The translations under genes and the position numbers were made by a program. Below are positions 46,292 through 57,706 of a stretch of DNA of 64,000 nt, piece by piece. The notes under the pieces are model-generated. The model saw nothing but the letters and a program-made list of their open reading frames with translations. It was not told the origin of the DNA and searched no databases. Source of the DNA: Buddleja alternifolia (lineage: Eukaryota; Streptophyta; Magnoliopsida; Lamiales; Scrophulariaceae); the NCBI GenBank assembly GCA_019426215.1, contig CM033405.1, forward strand, positions 32,580,199 to 32,644,198. Direction: 5' to 3'. Positions within the stretch are counted from its first letter, which is position 1. Each line of letters starts with the position of its first letter.

Positions 46292-49200
46292 GTATTGTGT
46301 ATACCATTTGTATTTTTATTACTTATGGATGAATGTGCTTGTAAAGTTTGAATCTTTATGTAATTTGGGATGTAGGTTTTTTAGGAAATCTTGAAATTGG
46401 AAATGTTTGGCAAAATTAAGTTTTGGGGTTGGTGCTTTATCTCTTCATGGAAAAATCTATGCTCGACCGAGTCCAATGGTAACAATGTCTATCTCTCTCA
46501 CACACTAAAGTATATTGTGTGCGGTCCCCAATTGTGTGAAAGAGATAGACAAAGAGTATACACTCGGATCATTGGACTCGATCCTTATGGTTATGGTGAT
46601 TGTAAAAGAAGCTGTTTGATAATATAGTAGTTTATGTACTGGAATAGTTGCACAATACAGGTTAGTTTTATACTTATATAGCACTTTTCTTCATAGATAC
46701 TATTTGTTCTGATTTTTGTAAGTCTTTGTTATGTTTGGTTACATCTATTGTTTGCTTATCTTATACTTGGCTCTTTTGTTGGGGTCTTTCTGGAAAATTT
46801 GAGGCTTATTGTTTGGAATATTGGAGATGCTACACTGATATGTAACAATTTTTAGTCATTGTGAGTTTCTTGAGTGTTCGTGCTACGATGAGTTATAGAT
46901 TCTCATTGTTTTTGATCAAGGACAATCTTCGTCCGGTTTTATTTCTGCGATTATGAAGATTCTGTTTATCTATTTAACTTTAGATTGCATGACGATCCCG
47001 AATAGGGTAAACTTTCCGCTCTTTAACAAATAAGACTTCAAATACCCCCTTGGAAACGACGATGTTTTATGGATTAGTATATTGATTATTCTGTACTTCT
47101 AAATCTTAGGAATATTATGTAGAATATTTGAGGTTTTTTGATGCATAGGAGTTGGTTTCGACGGAACTATATTGCTTTGACTGTCTGAAGTTGTCTCCGG
47201 GAAACTAATAGAATCGTAATTTAGCTTTTTCAGGACTTTCAAGAGAAAATAAAATTTGTTTTAGGACCAATGTCACATGTTTTCTATATCTAAGATTGTA
47301 AGGCCATCGCATGCAATATAAACCTTCTTTAATGTACTTTCACTATTGCCTATATGACATAGCGGTTTAATAATTCAGTTCCCTTTATTTGCAGTATTGA
47401 GGTGTGTTTAGTTCTTCTGTACATAATTTCCATCCTTGCATTTTTCTCCTCCTGGTTGCAGGACGTTTGTAATGCCTTCTAGGATTTGTATAAATCCAAT
47501 CCACAATAAGAAAGGGATTCTTCATCAATCCGGTGATATGATTTCAGACGAAAGGTGAGTTCTTTTCTATAGTTCTGCATCATATATTTAATCGTATATA
47601 GCAGAAAATATAGCATAAAAGTATTAGCTAAGCACTACAAAGTGTGTTTAAGCTACTTAATTTGATCAAATATTTGTTTCATGAATCATAATGTTGATCC
47701 ACCATGTCCTTCTGATGGATTATTCTTTTCGAAAATCATGCATCTCATAAAAACTGCTAATTTTTTATTTTTCATGTCTTAATTTGATGTTGTTTGCTAG
47801 GTGGGCAGCTAGCTCATGTGCTATGGATTCTTTGTATGATCTCGACTTAATATCCAACACAGTACCAGTGATTATGGATAATTCCAAATTGTGGCATAAG
47901 GTTCTCGTGACAAGCATGAAATTGGGATCCAGAGGGATCGCACATGTAAATGGAGTTAGTCGGGCCGATCTCAAAGAAAAAAGTCTATATTCAAATCTTT
48001 TGCTCATAAATCGAACTGCCAGCCCTCTATCATGGCAAGTATACTATATATATAGGTTACGCCTATCCTTTTATCCTGCAATTTGGTGTTAATTCAATCC
48101 GAAAGAGAAATTTGAGCTTGATATTTATGCTTTTGGCTTTGGTGATTAAGTCGACGAGAAAATATGGACTTTTAGTTTCTTAATCTTGATTCTTGTGTTG
48201 AAGAATATTGGAAATATTTTTGCGCTATATCGGCCTCATTTGTTGTTTGGAGAAATTTTAGGCTCTGATGAAATATGTATATAATTAGTTTTTGAATCTT
48301 CATAGTTTTTGTGTAGGTATTAATCATGATAGTCATTCAGGTTCATGGAGTGCAAAGATCGGAACAACCGAAGTTCTATTATGTTGCCATACTCGTTTCT
48401 TCCTTCGATGGCTGCAAAGAAGCTACAAGATGCAGCAGAAAAGGTAATAGGACAGAATAAGGACACATTATCTCGACTAAATTAATTAACTAATCAGTAA
48501 TAATTATAGTAATAATCTTTAGTTCTCAACAAAAATTATACTAACAAAGTGTAATATCTCAATAACTGAACTACTTTTAAATAAATTACTTTAGATAATA
48601 ATCATTAACCAATATTAGTAATAGTGATTATTTGCTTTTGTCGTTATAATTGTATTAACAATTAATTATTTCCTTCGGATGCATGTTTTTACAGATTAAA
48701 GCCCTTCTCGGAGACTATGATGCTATGCATGTTCGCCGAGGTGACAAATTGAAAACGAGGAAAGATAGATTCGGGGTCGAACGAACCTTACATCCTCATC
48801 TTGATAGAGATACGCGTGCAGAGTTTATTCTTTGTAGAATTACAAAATGGGTGCCTCCGGGACGAACCCTTTTTATTGCATCCAATGAAAGGATTCCTGG
48901 CTTCTTTTCACCTTTGGCCGTGAGGTTTGTCATTTTTATGCTCTTGAACTCTTCATTAGACACATGATTACACATGATCTTGAACTACAATATTCAGGGA
49001 TAATTACATGCATACCCCCCTCAGTTATCAGGTAATTACAACGAGGCCCCTGAGATTTTATAAATAACCAAGACACCGCTATCAGATTATGACAATTCGA
49101 AAAACAGGGGATGAAATTGTAATCTGTTTGTCCTGATAGGGGCAAAACTGTAATTTACTTTTAACTGTTAGGAAAATTATGGTTATTATTTTAAAAGAAC

Positions 49201-49637
49201 CTTGAGGTGTTTTTCATAATTAAGGTCTAATGTAGGGGGTGTTTATGTAATTTACCCTTTTATTTATTGTTGCACTAAGAAAATCTATTTGACTCATCAA
49301 CAATATCAGCGGATACATAATTTCGGGATAGAATGAATATTTGTATTTGAATGTGAATGTACTCTAGCACGATGTGTTATTCCAACTATTAGCTTGTTTT
49401 TGGTATATTTGCAGGTACAAATTGGCATATTCATCAAATTATAGCAGCCTATTAGATCCATTAGTTAAGAACAATTACCAGTTGTTCATGATCGAAAGGC
49501 TCGTTATGATGGGTGCCAAAACGTTTATCCGAACGTTCAAAGAAGAGGATAACTATCTCAGCCTTACGGATGATCCCAAAAAGAACATGAAAATGTGGCA
49601 AGTGCCTGTTTATACTAAGGACAGAGACGAATGCTGA
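45937..49637 (+). CDS. O-fucosyltransferase-like type II membrane protein, 6 exons
   Basis: Exons: 45937-46259, 47462-47554, 47801-48034, 48341-48443, 48695-48924, 49415-49637, giving 401 aa in one frame. Intron 3 starts GCAAGT, a GC-AG intron; the others are GT-AG. A basic N-terminus precedes one hydrophobic segment (about residues 18-39, LLILIASIVCIAFLYLAISI), so a Golgi/ER type II anchor is likely. The lumenal part has YLYWGSRIDCPGKHC, RTFVMPSRICINPIHNKKG, HVRRGDK (263-269) and FIASNER. The Arg-rich HxRRGD motif and overall pattern match the plant GDP-fucose O-fucosyltransferase-like family (At4g12700/At2g04280-type, from memory). The donor is presumed GDP-fucose; the acceptor is unknown. 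A (TA)n microsatellite directly follows the exon 1 donor. Confidence 0.9.
48997..49257. mobile_element. Palindromic MITE in intron 5 of O-fucosyltransferase gene
   Basis: It starts GGGATAATTACATGCATACC and ends GTGTTTATGTAATTTACCC. Inner mirrored words include CCCCTGAGATTTTATAAATA against AACCTTGAGGTGTTTTTC. Same family as 40741-40970 and 51888-52130. Confidence 0.75.
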
Positions 49638-50613
49638 GTTTTTTTATTCTTTTTATAAAATAGATAGCATGGCTTCGAGTTTTGGGGTTGGCCGATGCTC
49701 TCTTGACTGCTCAAATCTTGCTGGTGTAAACTGTGTTATGAGGAGGGCTCTACCTCTTCACTTTGTTGATGAGCAGAATATGTGACTTTTTCGCAAGTTG
49801 AAGGGCCTTGGAGTGCTGTAAATTTGGACATGATTATAGGATATGAATTCGAGATTGTATGTAGTTGTATCGTAGATACTTGCTCGAGTTTAATTTTTTT
49901 GATTATTTTGTTTATATTAATTGTGGTTTAAGATGTTATCCACTTAGACAATACTCGAGAAGGCTTGACAACAGTTGGATTAAACATGCTATCTGTATTT
50001 GTTCATGTTAGGATGATAATTGCTGCTAGGAATGCACATCGAGTCAAGTGAACCGGCTCAAACCATAGCTCGATATGGTGCGTAAACTCAAGCTCTATCA
50101 TATGCTTATGGCTCAAGCTATTTTCTTATCCAACAAGCTCGAGACCTAAAATGAGGCTTCTGAGCTTTAGGAAATTTCATCAAGCTTAGCTCGAGCCCAG
50201 TTGTTGGTCTAAAAGTGATGATTAGTATTTACTTTGTGATGACATTAGCATACATCATCATGTACACATCTAACGAAACATAATCACTTTAAAAGGGGCT
50301 GAGTGTTCGTTTCACAAGTAATATTATAGACTAATGGAGGTACCAATTTTAACAGCCTGCATGCTTAAGAAGCAACTGTACACAAACTCAGGTTTTACAG
50401 CTACTGAGTTTCTATCTCAAGTACAAAAAGTGAAACAAAAAACGAATAAACCCTAATCGAAAAGATGCTATGCAGGTCATGTTAGTATCTCGCGCTGCTA
50501 ATCCTTCAAAATTCACAAAGGACCAATAATTCATTGTTGAGTTCGATGGAATTTGCATCTTTAGCTTGAACATCCATATAGTGACCGTTTCCCATTACCA
50601 AAATAGTGCTTGC
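49638..50613. other. Convergent intergenic region
   Basis: It holds the 3' ends of the plus-strand O-fucosyltransferase-like gene and the minus-strand UBAC2-like gene. 50030-50215 is a decayed GAGCTCGAG-type MITE (CAAGCTCGAGACC, TAGCTCGAGCCCAG). No further gene. Confidence 0.5.
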
Positions 50614-53600
50614 TCAATGTGTCTGTGACTCAAGAAGGATATTGGTAGCAGCATTAACGTCATTCCTGGCACGTATCAGTGCTTGCCTTGCTGAGTTCCT
50701 CTCAAAGCCCATTGAAACTAGTGTAGCAATTGAGTCCTCGGGTGGTTCTGCTATGGATGAGAGGGGAGCAGGATAATTTCCCTAAATCCAAAGCAGCAAC
50801 GAATTATTCGGCATATAGATAAATCTCATTGGCTGCAAAAAATGTGTGCATGTACGTGTTGTGTGGATTACGGGGCGGGGGTACAAGAGTTGAGAATTTG
50901 GGTTCTGCATCCAAAATCAGATCACACTACCCACTTGAATACTATAATGACATCATAAAACGAATACTGGCATCATCCTGTGTAATCTAATGGCTCACAA
51001 TACCACTTTGTAGCATCCAAGCATGTAGCATCTCATAAACGCATATACAAGAAGCAGAAAATTTATGTATACACACACACACACACACACGACTCTTTAC
51101 ACATTTAGAGGCAAGAAAAAGGGACCAGCTGTCCTGTTTTCACATGATTTACTAATCAATGGCTAGTTAAAATAATTAAATAAATAGCCCCACATTTGAC
51201 GCGATTGTAGTTTTCTCAGCACATCAAGCACATCATATAACTTACGGCTCAAAAGATGTCAGCCACTTAGGTAGTACGTAAGTGTGGTTGTTGACCACTA
51301 GATTACACAGATAGATAGATGTCAGCATTTTATTTTATAATATCATCACACACTCATAAAATGACTTTAAAAGACTAATCAGTGCCACGCAAGTAGCATG
51401 AAATTTCCTCTTACAAAGAAGGAATGTCCACGGAAAAAGAGAGGAAAGAGAAGGGGTCAGAGACTGATTAACAACCGAGAAATGGGGAAAGTGCTGGCGG
51501 ACAAAGGAAATGAAACTTGTCCAAATTCATATTATCAAGAAAAGACACTTGCCTCCATTGGCCGAACTGCATAAGATGGTTCCCTTCCAAGAACATTCCT
51601 AGACGATGCAGTGGATGATGAACTCCTTGTAGATGGCAAAGAAAGCCTTGAGAAGAATGACGCTATATATTCAGGAAACTGAAATAAAAAATAGAAGAAC
51701 GTCAGGCATATTAAAATGACAGAATTCGGTGAGTCCTCAAGGTGTAAACCGTGAAAGAAGTCTCACATTTTATACATTGGCATACATAGACTAAAGCGAC
51801 ACAACAGAAAATATATTATCCTCTAATCATGAACTAGGGATACATATATACAATCATTACCCTAGTGTTATAACCAAGGGTAAATTACAGAGACACCCCC
51901 TCCTCTTTGTAAGACCCTAATTACGAAAAACACATTGAGGTTTGATAAATTCCATTACTTCCCCTATCAATAAAAGCAAATTACAAGTTCACCCCCCAAG
52001 TAAAAGCAGATTACAATTCTACCCAATGATTTTGGAGTTGTCAAGATCTGCAAGTCTTTGGTAATTTGCAAAACCTAAGGGAGCTCGTGATAATTCCCAA
52101 TAAGTGAGGGGGTGCGCATGTAATTATCCCTATAGTTGAATATCAACCGCCTTTTCTGTTTCAATGCAAAACTGAAGCGAAATGATGAATTCTCGCCAAA
52201 AGGTGTAAATATAAAGTGGAAGAAACTAATCAAGCAAAGATGAACTACCTTCATCCTGCGTACACGGAAAATGTTTGCACGGTACAAGGAACCTGCCAGA
52301 ATACCACATATCCCGGGTAGCATAGATCTTCTCCACGATGACAAAAGAAGCTCCAAGATAGATATATCACAGTTAATATGAGGAAGTAACAGAAGTAAGA
52401 GAAGAGTTGTGGATGTTTGCGAGAAGAGTTAAAAAGAAAGGATAAGTTAAAAAATTGATGTTCCCAAAGTTAGCTAGTAGAGTAGCTGATATGGCTTCTC
52501 ATGGTACGAATATGTCAGATGAATTTAACAATTTATTTTTAATTTTGTATCAACTAAAAATAAACAGAAAAAAAAAATGTAACCACAAATCTTATAGAAT
52601 TACCTGGAGACCAGCTAAATAAACAAAAGTCTTGTCAGAGAAGTTGAGGTTCAACACTCGAAACCGTGTTGAAACTGGAATGTCGAAATAGAAGGGTATA
52701 AATGAAGCAAATATAAGGGCATAGGGTCCTGATGTGAGTATACTCAAGGAGGGATCTGCCAAAATAATAAAGACACACGATCAGAATAAAGTAAATAGTT
52801 ATGCATACACATAAAGTTCTGTTCAAGGCATTCAAGTTTAATAGACAAAGAAAACATATATAGTGAAAAATTTAAACAAATAAGATAAAAGGTCACACAG
52901 TTATTAATGCAGGGATCTTGATCATTCAGATAAAGCACAGTAGAAGTGTCATGATATGAAGGTTGTTTAACCACACCTTATAACGAGGCAGTTTTTAAGT
53001 ATACATTTCGACAATATCCTATTCAACAGATAGGTTGTCGATTCTAGATTATAATCCTAGAATGGAAGAAGTAGGTCAGTAAGACTCATCATGGACGAAA
53101 TAACGTCAAACATTATTCATCTCCCACGCTCCGAAATGTGGCTTGTTTAGCAGAGTCTTATTGTGAAAGAATCCCATTCTTTGTTAAATAATCACTTGAA
53201 CAAGTATTCTACTCGTCGATAAAATCAAAGACTCTATATACTATTTTCAACTCATTGAACAAGTATTCTTCTATTTGATCCAAACAAAGATCTTGATACT
53301 TCGTTACACAATAGAACTGCCATAATTTGCAGAATCATGCAAGCAGAAATAGCAAATAACCAAATAATGACTCATTCATCAAACAATAATTTAAAGTTAT
53401 CAGATATTGGCTAATCATGCAACGTGCAGAGGAGATCTTTTAACTACATCCTATGGCAGCTCATATAGCCATAGTACCAATTCTCTGAATGCCACAAGTT
53501 TAACTCAAGAAAACTGCAGTAAAGAAAATCTCTATTATATTCTTCCTCCAGCTATCTGTTGGAGAAGGAAAGAATTTCTTTCTTTTTTTTTTTTTTAAGC

Positions 53601-56469
53601 AAAGGGTTAAGAAAGGAAGTCAGTCAAAATTTGCAGGGAAGATGGGCGTATATAACGTGCAATAGGTCCCATTCCATTGCCTTAATAATATACCCACTTT
53701 TTTTATTAATGTATCTTTTACTTTGATTGTTTAGATGTGTCACGTGGCCAGGTTGCAAAGAGTTGCAATTTTACAGATCATTCAGATTTTCAAATCCTTA
53801 AAGGTCTTGTCCTTATTCGGCGATCTTCATCTAATAATCATATATGTTCCACTAACACTAAAATAGAATGAATCAAATGCACAAAGTCAGGATTACTTCA
53901 GTAAAGAAGGAAATGGCAAACTCCGCCAGTTTTTAAAGTGGCCTCAAATAATAATAGAACTTGAATTTCATAAATGAAATGATGGTTTATCTTCATAGTT
54001 GATTGATAACATCCCAAAACTGCTTCAATTTCACCACATTGCCATGTGGGAGGAGCAGGGCACTAAAACAGGCAAGAAAAAGTAGGAAAAAAGTACAGAA
54101 ATTATCAATATATACCTTTAAGTAGCCATTGTGCAACAACTTCAAGAAGTGAAGATACAATGAAAGAAAACAAGACAAAGATCTGCACGAAAAGATAAAG
54201 ATAGAAAATTTAATAACAAGTCAACAAGAAAAGATGCTCATGTTTCTTCCATCAATTCTTCAGTTAACAAGTGCTGATGATAATATTTAGAAAAACTGAT
54301 AAATAAGAAATAAGAAGATAATTAGCACTGAATTTTTCAACCATAAAGGCTGCGGCTTTATTTATCGAGTTATTAATTTGTGTCTGTGACATGCAAAGTG
54401 GGGCAATGTCTATCTTGTAAACACCGTAGCGCCATTAGGTACCGTAAATTGGTCGAAGTCCAAGTTTAAAGCACTTTGCTTAAATCCAAGGGTAACCAAA
54501 TTTTAATAGACAAACCTTCAAAATTCTAACTTGAATAGAGAATTTTTCCATTATCAAATGTACATCTACGAAACAACGTCGAATTACAGAATCTTAGTAC
54601 ATAATCATAAGTCACTAAACAAATAGAAGGGTCCCGTGAATCAAATTAATCACCAGAATACAGCGTCAAACGTATACACTGCGTTATAAATATAAAAGCA
54701 CTAACTTCTCTTCATCCCTCTCATTTGTTAATCAAATTTATATCACCAAAGCAAGTGAAGACATCAATATTATTTTTTCCCAACAGTAATGCCTATAACT
54801 TGGCAATTTCATAATAAACAAAAGCATAAGGAATTGTGATTGGGCAAGAACTTACAGAATATTTATTTGAACCTATTTGCCTCTCAAACACACGGAAATA
54901 GTACAGAAGATAAATTCCAAAAACTAGTTCTGGTGTAGATGAAAAGCCAAAAACCGAAACTATCAGCTTCCATATTTGGAGTTTCTGGAAAACATCCTGT
55001 CACGAGTAAAGAAACACATTAATCACGCTTTCTAATTTGCTTTTTGCTTTAATACGATTAATCAGATAAACATGCAATATAACCAACTATAGTTGAATAT
55101 AATTGGCATAAAACCAGAATCAAGAGGTAGGAGGTTGACCAAGACAGAGTATAAGAACCCATCATGTGAACAAGTTTTAAAAACTGAACCAGGCAGCAAT
55201 GTAAGAGAAATTCCCTTGCATCACACCTTCTTACATCTCTTTGTAACAGGGCAACCTTATGCAATTGTAAAACATTCTCCTTGACAGTCACTAAATTACA
55301 TATCCGATTTTAGTGAAAATGTCCTCCAATTTGCTTTCTTATCATTTGTCCTCCGCCCCATCAACCACAACCTACAAGCGGTCATCACTCCATCCAGAGC
55401 AAGAATCAAATTAAAAAAGGGTACTGCATTATTACTGGATTATTATTTCATCTAAAAGCGTCAACTGTTAAAAAAAGATTTAGTAGCTAACATCTCTAAC
55501 ACGCCCCTCACCTACAGGCGGTATACTTTATTTTGTGAAGCCTAGCACATGAAAATCATTTTTTATAAATGGATGACGGTGAGATTCGACCCGGACTCTC
55601 TTGCTTGGCATGGCTTTGATGCTATAATGAATGACCACCTTATCTAAAGTCTTAAATTGTATGGATGAGAGAGATTTAATATCTCTAACAACAAGAAAAT
55701 CATTTCTGAAACTAAAAACATCCAATTATTTTTGGAGTCTCACATAGTAGTAACATGACTCAAAGGAAAAGAAGTGCTGGTCTCTCGACATGTTCTCTAG
55801 AGTGAGAACCATACAACCAAATCCAGTCTAGGTAAAATGATCTTATAGATAAACAATGAAGTTACAGACACAAGTTACAACCACTTTGTGCTCGTAGAAA
55901 ATACTAATGAGTTGATTAAAAAGTAAAGAAAAAAGGTTGAAGCTTTGCATAAAATGAACACTAATTCCATGTTGCTCATGCAAACATAGAGATCAAATAT
56001 CAAAAGAAGTGGCGGATTCAAAATCACTTAGTAGTTCAAAGTTGTCATAGATAAACCAAATTGTCCGACTAGAAACTTATACAAACAAAGAACACCTTTT
56101 TCTAGCGAAAAAACTACTTCACCACAACTACTGCACATGAAAACTATCCAAGGTGGTTGGCTACAAGTGCTAAGCAGCTTGTGAACCCACGGAGACAAAG
56201 ATTCGAAAAGACACCATTTTGGATAGGGCTTCTCTTTGCACGACCCTGTCTGAGGAAACAAGTTCCAAGCCTAACCTTACTGGTAATCGAAAAAAAGAAG
56301 TACCAAAAATCGAAACAAAAAATGTAATGCACATACCCCAGAATTTCCTACTCCAATCCATCCAAGTAAAACCAAAGTACATATTGCAATATCCAAATGG
56401 CTTAATGAATTTTCATAAATAAACACAAAAACTAGAAAAAAATTACGAAAAATAAATAAAGAAAGAAAG

Positions 56470-56503
<34 letters not shown>

Positions 56504-56755
56504 GAGTACCTGATAAGACCAATCACGGCTTCTGGAGCGACCTTGGATCCCAAATATGATTGTGAAAAGAGCACTCGCTATCACTATTGTTCTACTCACC
56601 GGCGCATTATCTATCAATCAATCAATCAAAATTATTCTCAGTAATCATTTTCAATTAATTTCAAATTATTATTTCATCCCCAATTATAAATAAATACGAA
56701 GAGAATTGAGAGAGTGAGAGAAAAACGTACTGAAACCGGATGGGCCGCCGTTCAT
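50614..56755 (-). CDS. UBAC2: UBAC2-like rhomboid/UBA-domain membrane protein, 8 exons
   Basis: Minus-strand exons: 56755-56731, 56610-56510, 54996-54856, 54182-54116, 52755-52604, 52350-52249, 51678-51553, 50781-50614. They encode 293 aa in frame. The intron after exon 7 starts GCAAGT (GC-AG); the others are GT-AG. The start [16 protein letters not shown] and the order of hydrophobic segments ([82 protein letters not shown]) match plant UBAC2 homologues, which are derlin/rhomboid-like proteins without protease activity. Residues about 254-293 form a UBA domain ([19 protein letters not shown]). UBAC2 proteins act at the ER in ubiquitin-linked quality control and autophagy-related turnover; the specific role here is inferred. 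Introns host a TRIM relic and a MITE. Confidence 0.93.
50930..51110. repeat. Intron 7 repeat with CA microsatellite
   Basis: GAATACTGGCATCATCCTGT and following sequence resemble 41.80-41.87 kb in the CRK gene. (CA)n at 51070-51090. Confidence 0.5.
51888..52130. mobile_element. Palindromic MITE in UBAC2 intron 6
   Basis: It starts GGGTAAATTACAGAGACACC and ends GGGGGTGCGCATGTAATTAT plus CCC. The inner pair ACACATTGAGGTTTGATAAA against TTTGGTAATTTGCAAAACCT is mirrored. Same MITE family as in the introns of the two upstream genes. Confidence 0.75.
55480..55700 (-). mobile_element. TRIM-like miniature LTR element in UBAC2 intron 2
   Basis: Read on the minus strand, TGTTAGAGATATTAAATCTC (from about 55693) begins a short LTR. 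About 75 nt later comes TAGCATCAAAGCCATGCC, a degraded tRNA-Met primer-binding site (consensus TGGTATCAGAGCC). Then GTGAGGGGCG, a polypurine-like tract, directly precedes a second TGTTAGAGATGTTAGC (about 55503). A short LTR, PBS, PPT and repeated LTR start with no coding region is the TRIM layout. Confidence 0.55.
56474..56499. repeat. (TA)n microsatellite in UBAC2 intron 2
   Basis: Uninterrupted TA repeat just inside the intron downstream of exon 2. Confidence 0.9.
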
Positions 56756-57706
56756 TTTCCAGGTGAACAAACGACCTTGTTTGTATGTGTGTGTGTATAT
56801 ATATATAGTTGTATCTATCTATATGATATGAATGTTGATCTGTTTACCTTCTTTGTATGTTCTTCTTCTTCTCTCTCCTGGTTTCTCTCTCTAAATTCTT
56901 TTTAAGTCATCTTCGTGTTCAAGGTATCTAATAATCTACGTATCACAAACTGGGTCGGGTCAGGCCCAATAATGACTTTTAGCCCAAATTAGTTAATGTG
57001 GTTCGATAAAGATAAAAGATATTGGGCTTAATAGGGCAGCCCAATTGGCAATTTATTTACCCTTTTTCAATTTCCTAAGAGTAAGGTGCTCACCTAAACT
57101 TATTTTAAAGAGTTTATATATAAGAAGTTTTTAGAATTTATAAGATTTTCATCTTATAAGCGGTTGAAAAATAAGTTGGGATCTTCTTATTTATTTTTTC
57201 TGAGTTTATAAGCTCAGAACAGCTTATTTTGATAGGTTATAAGTTGTTTTATGAAAAATTTACCAAACACTTTGTAATAACTTATAAGTTCTGAAACAAC
57301 TTATAAGATGTTTTAAAGAGTTTATAAGCTCAGCCAAAAACTTCCTAAGTTGTGAGAGTAAGACTGGTAATAAGTCTAAGCAGACTCGAAATTTGCAAGC
57401 TAGGTTTGAAAGCGTTAGCTTGAATTCACGTTCGAGTCGAGTGTCATTGAAGATAGATTTGAGTTCAATTGAACTTTGACTAGTATAAATAAATAATGAA
57501 TATTATTTTTTATATGCTGATAACAAAACTAATATACTAACATGTAAAATCATATAAATATACTTCATAGTTTATAGACAAAACAGAGCCTAAGTTAGAA
57601 TGAAAAAAAACAAAAAAAGGGAATTGTACAAAAACAAAGGCCATATTTATCATCCACATTTTCCAATTTACAATTTGAGAGGATGTGATATATTTGCTTT
57701 GTGTAA
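56756..57706. other. UBAC2 promoter region and F-box gene 3' flank
   Basis: 56760-56940 is the likely UBAC2 promoter/5' UTR (minus strand), with a (TG)n/(TA)n tract at 56785-56805 and GA-rich sequence at 56865-56895. 57070-57350 is a MITE-like segment with repeated CTTATAAG words, its halves mirrored around TTTATAAGCTCAG. No other gene. Confidence 0.5.
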
